Assembly (NCBI GenBank): GCA_965229355.1
Contig: OZ245869.1
Coordinates: forward strand, 3,162,001-3,226,000
DNA: 64,000 bases
Source of the DNA: GCA-2737725 sp965229355
GTDB lineage: Bacteria; Pseudomonadota; Alphaproteobacteria; Rhodospirillales; Rhodospirillaceae
Direction of reading: 5' to 3'
Positions 1 to 9,073 of the stretch are shown one piece after another (position 1 is the first letter of the stretch; the number at the start of each line of letters is the position of its first letter). The position numbers and the translations under genes were made by a program. Below the pieces are notes generated by a model that saw only the letters and a list, made by a program, of their open reading frames with translations, had not been told where the DNA came from and ran no database searches.

Positions 1-1835
1 CTGCGCAAGCTGAAACCAAAAAAGTCAGCAGCGTTGCAGCGCCCACGCAGCAACAAATCGCCGCTGAAACATCCACACCAAAAGTCACCAAAGCCGCCAA
101 CGGTCAGCCCGGTTCAGACTTCATGGTGGAAGTCATGCAGTCACTGGGAATTGAATACGTCGCATCAAACCCTGGCTCCAGTTTTCGCGGGCTTCAAGAA
201 AGCATTGTGAACTTCGGCAACAACTCTGCGCCCGAGTTCCTCACCTGTTTGCACGAAGAAACGTCCGTCGCCATGGCGCATGGGTATGCGAAGGCGAGCG
301 GTAAGCCCATGGCGGTGTTGGCGCACAGCACCGTCGGCCTGCAACACGCGGCTATGGCGATTTACAATGCATGGTGCGACCGCGCACCTGTCATCACCAT
401 TCTCGGCAATATTTTAGACGCTTCGAAACGCCGCCCTGGTGTCGAGTGGCTGCACACCGCGCAAGACCCAGCGGCGATCGTGCGTGATTTTGTAAAGTGG
501 GACGATCAGCCCGCATCGTTACAGCATTACGCTGAGTCATTCGTGCGCGCCTACAAGCTCACCATGGCGCCGCCACAAGAGCCGGTGGTGATTGTCGCCG
601 ATGCTGAACTGCAAGAGCACGAGATTGAAGACCGTAGTGCCTTGATGATCCCGAAGTATATCGCCTCAGCCCCGCCGCAAGGTGATGCTGGCGCGGTGCG
701 CGAAGCGGCGGCATGGTTGGCCAAAGCCAAGAACCCGGTGATCGTCGCCGACCGCATGGCCCGCACACCCTCTGGCATGGACTTGTTGGTACAGTTGGCG
801 GAAGCGTTGAATGCACCGGTGATTGATGTGGCCGGGCGTTTGAATTTCCCGACCACGCACTACCTCAATCACTCCACGCGCACCAAAAAGCTCATCAGCG
901 AAGCCGATGTGATTTTGGCGCTGGAAGTAAACGACGTGTGGGGCCTGATCAACGAGTTCATCGACAACGGGGAACACGTGACATTCCCCAAAATCACCGA
1001 CGGTACAAAACTAATTACCATTGGCCTTGTGGGTGAAACTTATCTGAAATCTAACTATCAGGATTTCCAACGCTATGTGGCAGCCGACTTGCCCATCAGC
1101 GGTGACGCTGAAGCCACGCTGCCTGCGCTGACAGAAGAAGTGAAGCGCGCGCTGAATGGAGCCAGCACTTCAGCACGCGGTGATGCGCTGCGCAAAGCCC
1201 ACGCGGCCACACGCTTAAAGGCTAAAGAAGATGCGCGTTACGCGTGGGATGCGAGCCCCATTGGTACATCACGCCTGGCCGCAGAATTATGGAACGCCAT
1301 TCAAGGTGAAGATTGGGCGATGGTCTCGCCCGATCACTTTATCAGTTCGTGGTGCCGCCGCTTGTGGCCGTTTGAAAAGCCGTACCAATACATCGGCACC
1401 GCGGGCGGGCAGGGTGTCGGCTACGGCATGTCGGCGTCAGTCGGTGCGGCGCTGGCCAACAAAGCGCTGGGGCGTTTCTCGGTGAACATTCAGTGCGACG
1501 GCGACATGATGTATGCGCCCGGTGCGATCTGGACAGCGGTGCATCACAAAATTCCGCTGCTGACGGTGATGCACAACAACCGCGCCTACCATCAGGAAAC
1601 CATGCACATTCAGCGCATGGCCAACCGTAACAATCGCGGCATTGATCGCGCCCACATTGGCACCACGATTGATAATCCGTTCATTGATTACAGCATGCTC
1701 GCGAAATCCATGGGCATGTGGGCAGAGGGGCCGATTACGAACCCGAATGATCTGGGCCCAGCGTTGAAACGTGCTGTGGCGGTCGTGCGGCGCGGCGAGC
1801 CCGCGCTGCTCGATGTTGTGACACAACCCCGTTAG
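1..1835 (+). CDS. Thiamine-diphosphate-dependent decarboxylase/carboligase-like enzyme, probably exported, 5' end outside window
   Basis: The reading frame is open from base 3, so the gene begins before the window; the ATG at 123 lies inside the protein and is unlikely to be the start. About 610 residues are visible. The fold matches the acetolactate synthase/benzoylformate decarboxylase family: an N-terminal PYR-type domain with the family's activating glutamate region (HEET, visible residue about 85), a middle domain, and a C-terminal PP domain. The metal/diphosphate motif reads CDGD (about residue 498) followed by HNN some 26 residues on, so the first glycine of the usual GDG is cysteine. 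The first 40 visible residues are low-complexity (Ala, Thr, Gln, Lys), as in the linker after a signal peptide, which suggests export, but the signal itself is not visible. A cytochrome c gene starts 9 nt after the stop. The substrate is unknown. Confidence 0.8.
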   Translation, partial: AQAETKKVSSVAAPTQQQIAAETSTPKVTKAANGQPGSDFMVEVMQSLGIEYVASNPGSSFRGLQESIVNFGNNSAPEFLTCLHEETSVAMAHGYAKASGKPMAVLAHSTVGLQHAAMAIYNAWCDRAPVITILGNILDASKRRPGVEWLHTAQDPAAIVRDFVKWDDQPASLQHYAESFVRAYKLTMAPPQEPVVIVADAELQEHEIEDRSALMIPKYIASAPPQGDAGAVREAAAWLAKAKNPVIVADRMARTPSGMDLLVQLAEALNAPVIDVAGRLNFPTTHYLNHSTRTKKLISEADVILALEVNDVWGLINEFIDNGEHVTFPKITDGTKLITIGLVGETYLKSNYQDFQRYVAADLPISGDAEATLPALTEEVKRALNGASTSARGDALRKAHAATRLKAKEDARYAWDASPIGTSRLAAELWNAIQGEDWAMVSPDHFISSWCRRLWPFEKPYQYIGTAGGQGVGYGMSASVGAALANKALGRFSVNIQCDGDMMYAPGAIWTAVHHKIPLLTVMHNNRAYHQETMHIQRMANRNNRGIDRAHIGTTIDNPFIDYSMLAKSMGMWAEGPITNPNDLGPALKRAVAVVRRGEPALLDVVTQPR

Positions 1836-1844
1836 GAGATGACC

Positions 1845-2183
1845 ATGAATAAACTCATTCTCCTCTCTATCATCGCCCTCTCATCATCCGTTGCACTTGC
1901 TGCATCATCGGTTGAGCGCGGCAAAGCGCTGTTCATGAAAGTCGGCTGCTACCAGTGCCACGGCACGCAAGGGCAGGGCGGTACGGCAGGCTTAAAGCTC
2001 GCACCTAGCCCGCTGCCGTTCGATCAGTTCGCACAGTTTGTGCACAATACATCAGACGCCATGCCGCCCTATCGCGAGCAGGTTTTAAGCGATGCAGACT
2101 TAAAGGATATTCACGCCTACTTGGCTTCGATCCCACAACCAAAGTCGTTGGATCAATATCCGTTGCTCAAGGGTTTGCCCTAA
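1845..2183 (+). CDS. Small periplasmic class I cytochrome c
   Basis: A 112-residue protein with a cleavable signal peptide (hydrophobic residues 4-18, Ala-rich cleavage region near 20) and one heme c site, CYQCH at residues 35-39. A methionine in DAMPPY in the second half is the likely distal heme ligand. Size and layout fit a monoheme class I cytochrome c of the SoxX/cytochrome c-551 kind. I chose ATG 1845 because AGGAG (1834-1838) lies 6 nt upstream; the ATG at 1839 abuts that ribosome site. The gene is 9 nt behind the thiamine-diphosphate enzyme and so is probably cotranslated; it may carry electrons from that enzyme, which is inference. Its stop overlaps the stop of the convergent TPR gene by 4 nt. 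Confidence 0.9.
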   Translation: MNKLILLSIIALSSSVALAASSVERGKALFMKVGCYQCHGTQGQGGTAGLKLAPSPLPFDQFAQFVHNTSDAMPPYREQVLSDADLKDIHAYLASIPQPKSLDQYPLLKGLP

Positions 2184-3142
2184 AAGCTCGTATCCAACTG
2201 GTGAATCAGCGCGCTGCCGTAACGCACGCTGTACACCGGCGGCAGGGTGTTGCTGCATAAATCCACTTTATCGCCAGATCCGGTGGGGCCTTGTGTTTTC
2301 AGGCGCTCGCGCAGTTGTGTAATCAAATTCTCAACGCCCGCGATGTAGCGTTTGGTCGCTGCAATATCGTGCGTCCACGGCGGCGTAGTCATGTTCGCGC
2401 GGGCCTCTTCAATACGCTTCAAAGCCCCTTGTGTGTCGCCCATGGCCGCCACCGCACACCCCAATTGAACTTGTGATTGCGCATCCTCAGGTTTGGCCGC
2501 GAGGGCTGCGGTGAATTGCGCCGCAGCATCTTCATAGCGCGCCACCTTCATCAACATTTCGCCGGTGTTGTAATGAAAATCGCGGCCTAAGTTTTTGCCT
2601 GCGTTTTCATCGGCTGTGGTGGTCAGCACATTCAAACTACCTTGCACGTCATTCATGTTGCGGCGGATCTGACTATCCAAAATTGTCGCCGCCAATGCGT
2701 TGTCACCATTATCCGTCGCGCGTGCGACCGCTAAAGCCTTTTGTGCATTCTGATAATCGCCGAGCAGCAATAACAAATGCGACAAACTCAAGGCGCGCTG
2801 GCTATTGGGTTGTGCGGCATATAGCGCGCGCATCAAATTATAGGCCGTGAATAAATCGCCATCATCCCTGGTTTCAATGGCATATCGTTCTTGTGCGTGT
2901 GCTGCTTTCTCAAGTGCGCGGGGTCGATCCGCATCGCGCAATGTCGGTAAACTAAGGGCGCGATTATAATGGCTGGCAGCAGCGCCGTAATCCCGCTGCG
3001 CTTCTGCACGGTCGCCCAAGGCCACCAAAAGATGTGGCCCATAAAACAGGGCAGAACCCATGGCGGATACCAGCAAGATTGGAATCAAAACACGTACAAG
3101 TTTCATGCGGGTGAAGCTCATCAGAGAAAAATCACGCGCCAA
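2180..3142 (-). CDS. TPR-repeat protein with N-terminal membrane anchor
   Basis: A 320-residue protein. One hydrophobic segment (about residues 14-35) should anchor it in the inner membrane or act as an uncleaved signal. The rest is helical, with tetratricopeptide-like repeats; the clearest are near residues 45-70 (YGAAASHYNRALSLP) and 195-230 (YEDAAAQFTAALAAKPEDAQ). No enzymatic motif is visible, so a scaffold role is the most one can say. The start is uncertain: TTG 3142 has GAGGA about 9 nt upstream, while in-frame ATGs follow at residues 8 and 13. The C-terminus overlaps the end of the convergent cytochrome c gene. Confidence 0.7.
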   Translation of the reverse strand: MARDFSLMSFTRMKLVRVLIPILLVSAMGSALFYGPHLLVALGDRAEAQRDYGAAASHYNRALSLPTLRDADRPRALEKAAHAQERYAIETRDDGDLFTAYNLMRALYAAQPNSQRALSLSHLLLLLGDYQNAQKALAVARATDNGDNALAATILDSQIRRNMNDVQGSLNVLTTTADENAGKNLGRDFHYNTGEMLMKVARYEDAAAQFTAALAAKPEDAQSQVQLGCAVAAMGDTQGALKRIEEARANMTTPPWTHDIAATKRYIAGVENLITQLRERLKTQGPTGSGDKVDLCSNTLPPVYSVRYGSALIHQLDTSF

Positions 3143-3258
3143 GTATTGGTTTCCTCACGCGGTCAGGCAAGGTGATTAACCAGTTTTGCCGTCTGCCGGG
3201 TCTGGTCCCAGGCCAATAGTTTTGTAAACTGTCGGTCCTTGGGGAAGGGGCGATCATC

Positions 3259-6243
3259 ATGCGGGTTTTTATTGCTGCTCTTTTGGCTGTGTGTTTTTCC
3301 TGCGCAAGCTTTGCCGCGCCCCTTACATTTACGCAGGGCACCAACTTCGGTGTCGCCACATCGCCTGATGGCAAATCCATCGTATTCGACCTGCAAGGCA
3401 CACTGTGGGTGATACCCGTCAGTGGAGGCGAGGCCAAAGCCATCACAGACCGCATTGCCGATGCGCGCGGGCCTGCATGGTCCCCCGATGGATCGAAGAT
3501 CGCGTTCCAATCCTTCCGTGATGGTGGTTGGCATCTCTATACCGTTGCCCCCGAGGGTACGGATTTAAAACAAATCACCTTCGGCAGCTTTGACGAACGC
3601 GAACCCGCATGGTCACCAGACGGCAAGTGGATTGCGTTTTCATCCGACCGCGATGGCACCTATGCCATTTGGGTGATGGCCGCTGATGGCTCGGAAGAGC
3701 CGCGCCTGCTCACCATCACGCCGTCAAACGAATTCGCACCCACATGGTCCCCCGACGGCAAGCGCATTGTCTATGCATCAGATCGCCCGGACAATGCAGG
3801 CATTTATTCCATCACCTTTGAAGGTGTGGCCGAGCGCATGATGGCGCCGGTTAGCGGAACTATTGCTGGGCCGTCCTGGAGCCCCAATGGCAAGTACATT
3901 TCGTTTGTTGAAACCACGCGGGCTGGTGCGCGTCTGAAACTGATGGATGCGTCCAGCACTGTCGTCACCGATATCAGCGCTGCCACAGAAGATGTGTTTC
4001 CATTCCGCCCTGCTTGGTTGAAGGGCGAGGTGGTCTACACCGCCGATGCCGCGATTAAACAGCTTGATGTCACAAAGCCCAAAGCGAAACCAAAATCCAT
4101 TCCGTTCAAAGCCACGGTCGAGATCGCGCGCGAAACCTATACCCGCAAAACCTATGACTTCACCTCGACGAAGCCGCGGCCCGTAAAAGGCCTGCGCGGG
4201 CCCCAAGTCTCGCCCGATGGCAAGCGTGCGGTGTTCACGGCCTTGGGTGATTTGTGGCTCAGCGATGTCACACGCGCAGGTGCTAAACCGCAACAACTCA
4301 CCAACGATGCCTTTGTAGATTTTGACCCCGCTTGGTCGCACGACGGCAAAGTGATTGCGTATGTGTCGGATCGCAGTGGCAAAACTGAAATTTGGCTGCG
4401 TGATCTGAAAGCCAACTCAGATCGCCAACTGACGAACCTGACCAACGAAGTGCAAAAGCTGGTGTGGTCGCCCGATGATAAACGCATCGCTTTTTATCAA
4501 GCTGGCGGTTTGTCGGGTTTAGCTGGTGGCACGCTGCATACAGTGGATGTGGTGTCAGGCGAGGTAAAACAAATTCGCCCCAACATCTGGGCCCCCAGTG
4601 GTGTCAGTTGGTCACCCGATGGCACGCATCTTGCTCTTTCTGCGCTTGCACCTGGGTCGTCGCGCTTCCGCGAAGGTTTTAGTCAGTTTCTGATTATCGA
4701 GGTTGATGAAGACGCCAAGAAAGATCAGTACGAAACACCACACCCTGATAAATCACTGGCCATGCGTGGCGATGATGGCCCGATCTGGTCGCCTGATGGT
4801 AAATCACTTGCCTATGTGTTCGATGGCCGTTTGTGGACGGTGCCGGTGACGCCGGACGGTGAGATTGCAGGCTCACCTGTACGTGTGAACGAACATCTGA
4901 CGGAAGCGCCAAGCTGGGTAGGGGATAGCAAAACACTGTTCTATGTGGCGACGGATCGCTTCACCAAATTGAAGCCGGGAGCCAAGCCGCAAGATGTGCA
5001 CCCCAACTTCACCTACACGCTGGATATTCCGAAATCCAAATACGTTCTGCGCGTGGGCAAACTGTTTGATGGCGTGAAAGACACTTACGCCGAAAATGTC
5101 GATGTGCTGATCGACGGCAATAAAATTGTCTCGATAGAGCCGAAAAGGGACTGGCCCGCGACGGTGAAGGTTGTCGATGCGTCTGGCAAAGCGGTCATTC
5201 CGGGCATGATGGAATCGCACACGCACCAAAGCATTACCTTCGGTGAGCGTTTGGGACGGCTTTGGTTGGCGATGGGTGTTACCTCAGTGCGCGAGCCAGG
5301 CTCTGACCCGTATGATGCGTTGGAGCGCCGTGAAGCTTGGACCACAGGCAAACGGATCGGCCCACGTGAATTTTATGCCGGTGCCTTAACCGACGGTACG
5401 CGTGTGTTTTACGGTTTTGCAAACAGTGTGACCACACCTGAGCATTTAGAACTGGAAATGGTGCGCGCGAAGCAACTCGATTTCGACATGATCAAAACCT
5501 ACGTGCGTATGCCCGACACGATGCAGCAAACCATCGTGACGAAGGCGCACGAGATTGGCATTCCGGTCTCAAGCCACGAGATTTATCCGGCAGTGGGTTA
5601 CAACGTCGATGCGGTCGAGCACTTAAAGGGTACGTCGCGACGTGGGTTTTCGCCCAAGCAATCGGAACTCGGGTATTCGTACAACGACGTCATCGACATG
5701 CTCTCGCGCACAGGCATGACGGTGACGCCCACCATGGGGTTGTCAGGTGGCCTGATCCGCAACACGTTACGAGATCCCACATTGGCACAACATCCGGTCT
5801 ACACCGCGATCTACACCGAGGATGAACGCAAAACCACAGCGCAATTCTCGGAGCGCTCGCGCGCCAATTTGCCTGCGTTGGACCGCACTGTTGCTGCGAT
5901 GCAGAAAGCGGTAAAACAAATTGTCGATCAAGGTGGGCGCATTACCGCAGGCACCGACAGTCCGTTCATGCCCTATGGGTTCAGCTTTCAGGTGGAACTG
6001 GAACTGTACGAGGAAGCGGGGCTCACACCCTACCAAGTGCTGCTGTCCGCCACCGCCTGGCCCGCCGAACGCTTAGGGCTTCTGCCGCACATCGGCACAC
6101 TGGAAGCGGGTAAGCTGGCCGATCTGGTGATCGTCGATGGCGATCCTTTGGCCCGAATCAAAGACTTACGCAACATCAATGCCGTCGTGTCCAACGGCCG
6201 CTACTTCACGCGCGATGAGTTGCTGAAACGTCCTAGCAGGTAA
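3259..6243 (+). CDS. TolB-like beta-propeller fused to amidohydrolase
   Basis: A 994-residue exported protein. Residues 1-20 are a signal peptide. Residues about 25-580 carry many PD40/WD40-like blades with the repeated core WSPDGKxIAF, as in TolB and the prolyl-oligopeptidase propeller. Residues about 590-990 are an amidohydrolase of the imidazolonepropionase-like group: a small beta domain (VGKLFDGVKD), a metal site HTH in ESHTHQS, a later histidine in SSHEIYP, and the aspartate of AGTDSPF. The C-terminal stretch (LEAGKLADLVIVDGDPL) is typical of the family. It probably hydrolyses a cyclic amide or dipeptide in the periplasm, though the substrate cannot be read from sequence. The start is supported by GGGGAAGGGG just upstream. 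Such fusions are known in several proteobacteria. Confidence 0.88.
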   Translation: MRVFIAALLAVCFSCASFAAPLTFTQGTNFGVATSPDGKSIVFDLQGTLWVIPVSGGEAKAITDRIADARGPAWSPDGSKIAFQSFRDGGWHLYTVAPEGTDLKQITFGSFDEREPAWSPDGKWIAFSSDRDGTYAIWVMAADGSEEPRLLTITPSNEFAPTWSPDGKRIVYASDRPDNAGIYSITFEGVAERMMAPVSGTIAGPSWSPNGKYISFVETTRAGARLKLMDASSTVVTDISAATEDVFPFRPAWLKGEVVYTADAAIKQLDVTKPKAKPKSIPFKATVEIARETYTRKTYDFTSTKPRPVKGLRGPQVSPDGKRAVFTALGDLWLSDVTRAGAKPQQLTNDAFVDFDPAWSHDGKVIAYVSDRSGKTEIWLRDLKANSDRQLTNLTNEVQKLVWSPDDKRIAFYQAGGLSGLAGGTLHTVDVVSGEVKQIRPNIWAPSGVSWSPDGTHLALSALAPGSSRFREGFSQFLIIEVDEDAKKDQYETPHPDKSLAMRGDDGPIWSPDGKSLAYVFDGRLWTVPVTPDGEIAGSPVRVNEHLTEAPSWVGDSKTLFYVATDRFTKLKPGAKPQDVHPNFTYTLDIPKSKYVLRVGKLFDGVKDTYAENVDVLIDGNKIVSIEPKRDWPATVKVVDASGKAVIPGMMESHTHQSITFGERLGRLWLAMGVTSVREPGSDPYDALERREAWTTGKRIGPREFYAGALTDGTRVFYGFANSVTTPEHLELEMVRAKQLDFDMIKTYVRMPDTMQQTIVTKAHEIGIPVSSHEIYPAVGYNVDAVEHLKGTSRRGFSPKQSELGYSYNDVIDMLSRTGMTVTPTMGLSGGLIRNTLRDPTLAQHPVYTAIYTEDERKTTAQFSERSRANLPALDRTVAAMQKAVKQIVDQGGRITAGTDSPFMPYGFSFQVELELYEEAGLTPYQVLLSATAWPAERLGLLPHIGTLEAGKLADLVIVDGDPLARIKDLRNINAVVSNGRYFTRDELLKRPSR

Positions 6244-6324
6244 GCCAGATTAAAACTTGCCCCCCAAGGCCATGGGGGGTAATGAGGCCGCGATTTCCTT
6301 AAGTTTTTGCGTGGAATAACGATC

Positions 6325-7275
6325 GTGGCCCCTAAAGTTTTCATCGACGGCGAAGCTGGCACCACAGGCTTGCAAATTCGGCAGCGCCTGGAAGGCCGCA
6401 CTGATTTGCAGCTGATCTCGATTGATCCGGCCAAGCGCAAAGACGAAGCCGCGCGTGCTGCGTTGTTGAACGAAGCTGACGTGGTGATTTTGTGCCTGCC
6501 GGATGACGCGGCCAAAGAGTCGGTGAGACTTATCACCAATGCCAAAACGAAAGTGATCGATGCCTCGACCGCGCATCGTGTCGCTGACGGTTGGGTGTTC
6601 GGTTTCCCGGAAATGAATAAAGGCCAGCGCGCAAAGATCGGCGCAGCCACGCGCATCTCGAATCCGGGGTGCTATTCCACGGGTGCGATTGCATTGCTGC
6701 ATCCGCTGTTGAGTGCTGGCGTCGTTGCGCCGAATTATCCGGTGACGATTAATGCCGTCAGCGGTTACTCGGGCGGTGGCAAAGCAATGATTGCTGAGTT
6801 CGAAAACAAAGCAGACCCGACGTACACTGAAGTCCCATTCCGCTTGTATGGCTTTGAACTAACGCACAAGCACGTGCCGGAAATTCAAAAGTGGGGCGGT
6901 CTTTCGTTGCGCCCATATTTCGCGCCGTCAGTGGGCCGTTATGCGCAAGGCATGTTAGTGGAAATTCCGCTGCATTTGTCGCTGCTGCCGGGCGAGCCGA
7001 AGATTGCCGACATTCACGCGGTGCTGACCAAGCACTACGAAGGTGAAAAGTTTGTGACAGTAGTGCCGCTGGCTGAGTCAGGTGCTTTGAAAACACTGGC
7101 CCCAGAACAACTGAACAACACAAACCAGATGAAGCTATATGTGTTTGGCTCGGATAAAGCAGGGCAAGCGCGTTTGGTGGCGCAGTTGGATAACCTGGGC
7201 AAAGGGGCGTCAGGGGCGGCTGTGCAATCGCTGAACATCGCCCTTGGTTTGCCGGAGAGCGCCGGGCTAAACTAG
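6325..7275 (+). CDS. argC: N-acetyl-gamma-glutamyl-phosphate reductase, type 2
   Basis: The third enzyme of arginine synthesis, an NADPH-dependent reduction of N-acetylglutamyl phosphate to the semialdehyde in the cytoplasm. The N-terminus PKVFIDGEAGTTGLQI is the signature of the short type 2 enzymes. The catalytic cysteine is C116 in NPGCYSTG. At 316 residues it has the normal length. I prefer GTG 6325, which puts the protein start right at the family's usual N-terminus with TGGAA upstream; a TTG at 6307 is the alternative. No other arginine gene is adjacent. A carbonic-anhydrase-like gene follows after a short palindromic repeat. Confidence 0.92.
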   Translation: MAPKVFIDGEAGTTGLQIRQRLEGRTDLQLISIDPAKRKDEAARAALLNEADVVILCLPDDAAKESVRLITNAKTKVIDASTAHRVADGWVFGFPEMNKGQRAKIGAATRISNPGCYSTGAIALLHPLLSAGVVAPNYPVTINAVSGYSGGGKAMIAEFENKADPTYTEVPFRLYGFELTHKHVPEIQKWGGLSLRPYFAPSVGRYAQGMLVEIPLHLSLLPGEPKIADIHAVLTKHYEGEKFVTVVPLAESGALKTLAPEQLNNTNQMKLYVFGSDKAGQARLVAQLDNLGKGASGAAVQSLNIALGLPESAGLN

Positions 7276-7283
7276 GTCTTGGC

Positions 7284-7316
7284 CCGGAAAAGTGGGCACC
7301 GGTTTTCCGATCAGGC
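7284..7316. repeat. Short intergenic palindrome of alphaproteobacterial type
   Basis: An imperfect inverted repeat lies between argC and the next gene: arms CGGAAAA (7285-7291) and TTTTCCG (7303-7309) around GTGGGCACCGG, with flanking GGCC on both sides. From memory, very similar elements occur in many copies between genes in rhizobia and relatives; I could not search for this here. It might form an RNA hairpin in the argC transcript. Confidence 0.55.
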
Positions 7317-7338
7317 CAAGTACAAAGATAAAGCCCTT

Positions 7339-7887
7339 ATGCAAACACCTGTCATTCTTCCCTGGAAAGGCGTCTGGCCGACAATTGCGGCAGACGCCTT
7401 TATTGCGCCCAACGCCACCATCATTGGCGATGTGCATATCGGCTCTAAAGCCAGCATTTGGTTCAACGTCGTGTTGCGTGCCGATGTCAGCTACATCCGC
7501 GTCGGTGATCGCAGCAACATTCAAGACGGCACGATTGTTCATGTGTCATCCAAGAACGGCCCAACGTTGATTGGCAACGATGTGCTGATCGGCCACAACG
7601 CCATCATTCATGGCTGCACGCTGGAAGACGGCTCGTTTGTTGGCATGGGTGCCACCGCGATGGATCATGCCCTCGTTGAAAGCAGCGCGATGTTGGCCGC
7701 AGGTGCATTGCTGGCCCCGAATAAGCGTGTGCCGAAAGGCCAGCTTTGGGGTGGCTCACCGGCGCGCTTCATGCGCACGTTAAGCGACGACGAAATCACT
7801 GCTATGAGCAAAGGCACCGCTGGCTACGTGACGTTGGGTGAAGAATATCGCCGCGTTGTCGACAACGAATATAACGAAGGCCATTAG
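7339..7887 (+). CDS. Gamma-carbonic-anhydrase-like hexapeptide-repeat protein
   Basis: A 182-residue left-handed beta-helix protein of the gamma-carbonic anhydrase/PaaY/YrdA family. Hexapeptide repeats run from about residue 14 to 140 (APNATIIGDVHIG, IGNDVLIGHNAIIHG, VGMGATAMD). Two histidines typical of the zinc site are visible in IVHVSS and GHNAIIHG; the activity is not proven by this, since many relatives have none detected. The C-terminal helix (TLSDDEITAMSKGTAGYV) is normal. I chose ATG 7339 because homologues begin at this point and the 20 upstream codons translate the palindromic repeat. Confidence 0.87.
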   Translation: MQTPVILPWKGVWPTIAADAFIAPNATIIGDVHIGSKASIWFNVVLRADVSYIRVGDRSNIQDGTIVHVSSKNGPTLIGNDVLIGHNAIIHGCTLEDGSFVGMGATAMDHALVESSAMLAAGALLAPNKRVPKGQLWGGSPARFMRTLSDDEITAMSKGTAGYVTLGEEYRRVVDNEYNEGH

Positions 7888-8090
7888 GCCTACGCCTAGC
7901 AGTTTCAATTCTGGCTTTTCCACGGATTGCCTGAATTTCCCCCAAAAGTCCCTGTTACAGTCCTGCATTTGCAGGGCTGGAAGATCAAAACCGCCAGTTT
8001 CTTTTCACCTTTTCCACATGTTGTCACATGTGTGTCATTTGCCGCCGCTCCGTTAACTATTACATTGATGCTGCAACAATGAGGGTGGCG

Positions 8091-9053
8091 ATGTTTCAGC
8101 GTGTTTTAGGTTTAGCGATTGCAAGTTTGATATTCGACAGCAGCGCGCACGCCGCTGAAGAATGTCCGCATGGCACGCTTGATGCGCGGTATTGTGATCG
8201 CGATGGCGACTTGCTGGCTGATGCTCCCACCAACGCAAAAGACATCAGCGATCCTGACACTTTGATTTTTGCGTACACACCGGTTGAAGATCCGTCAGTG
8301 TATGGCCCGGTGTGGAAAAACTTCATTGCGCATTTAGAAAAAGTGACGGGCAAGAAAGTAAAGTATTTCCAAATTCAGTCGAACGCAGCGCAGTTTGAAG
8401 CGTTGCGTTCGGGTCGCTTGCACATTACAGGCGCAAATACGGGTGGCGTTCCAGTTGCTGTGAACTGCGCTGGCTTTGTGCCCGTCGCGATGATGTCATC
8501 GCCCACAACGCCCTTTGCAAGTCGGATGGAAATTATCGTCCGTAACGATTCTAAAATTCAAAAGCCCGAAGATTTAAAAGGCCGCACCATCGCCTTCACA
8601 TCGCCGACATCAAACTCTGGCTACAAAACGCCGATGTATCTGCTCGAAAAAGACTTCGGCCTGAAAAATGGGCGCGACTACAAATCAGTGTTTTCAGGCA
8701 AGCATGACAACTCGATTTTGGGTGTCGTGAACGGTGACTATGAAGCGGGTGCTGTGGCCGATGTGGTGATGGCGCCGATTGCTGCACGAAAAGTGTTCGA
8801 TATCACGAAAATTCGCACCATTTACCGCTCAGGCCCATTTCCCACCACAGGCTATGGGTATGCCCACAACCTGAAGCCGGACTTAGCCGAAAAGATCAAG
8901 CAGGCCTTTTTGTCATATAACATTGACTCTGATGCCGCCTTACGCGACGAATTTCCGGGACAGACGAAGTTCATACCGGTTTCCTATAAAACCGAGTGGC
9001 AAGTTGTCCGCGATGTCGATACGGCGACCGGCGTAAACTACGACTGCAAATAA
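8091..9053 (+). CDS. phnD: Phosphonate/phosphite-type ABC transporter substrate-binding protein, copy 1
   Basis: A 320-residue periplasmic binding protein of the PhnD family with a signal peptide (residues 1-18, cleavage after SAHA). Family segments are clear: FAYTPVEDPSVYGPVWKNF, LEKVTGKKVKYFQIQ, LRSGRLHITGANTGG and GRTIAFTSPTSNSGYK. The mature N-terminus has an acidic loop, CDRDGDLLAD, resembling a calcium-binding thrombospondin-3 repeat; the two flanking Cys may form a disulfide. ATG 8091 has GAGGG 5 nt upstream and gives a clean signal peptide. A paralogue of equal length follows directly, then the ATPase and two permeases. Phosphonate or phosphite is the family's usual ligand, but no phosphonate-degrading genes are in the window, so the ligand is open. 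Confidence 0.88.
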   Translation: MFQRVLGLAIASLIFDSSAHAAEECPHGTLDARYCDRDGDLLADAPTNAKDISDPDTLIFAYTPVEDPSVYGPVWKNFIAHLEKVTGKKVKYFQIQSNAAQFEALRSGRLHITGANTGGVPVAVNCAGFVPVAMMSSPTTPFASRMEIIVRNDSKIQKPEDLKGRTIAFTSPTSNSGYKTPMYLLEKDFGLKNGRDYKSVFSGKHDNSILGVVNGDYEAGAVADVVMAPIAARKVFDITKIRTIYRSGPFPTTGYGYAHNLKPDLAEKIKQAFLSYNIDSDAALRDEFPGQTKFIPVSYKTEWQVVRDVDTATGVNYDCK

Positions 9054-9073
9054 CAACCAAGATGGATTTGATA

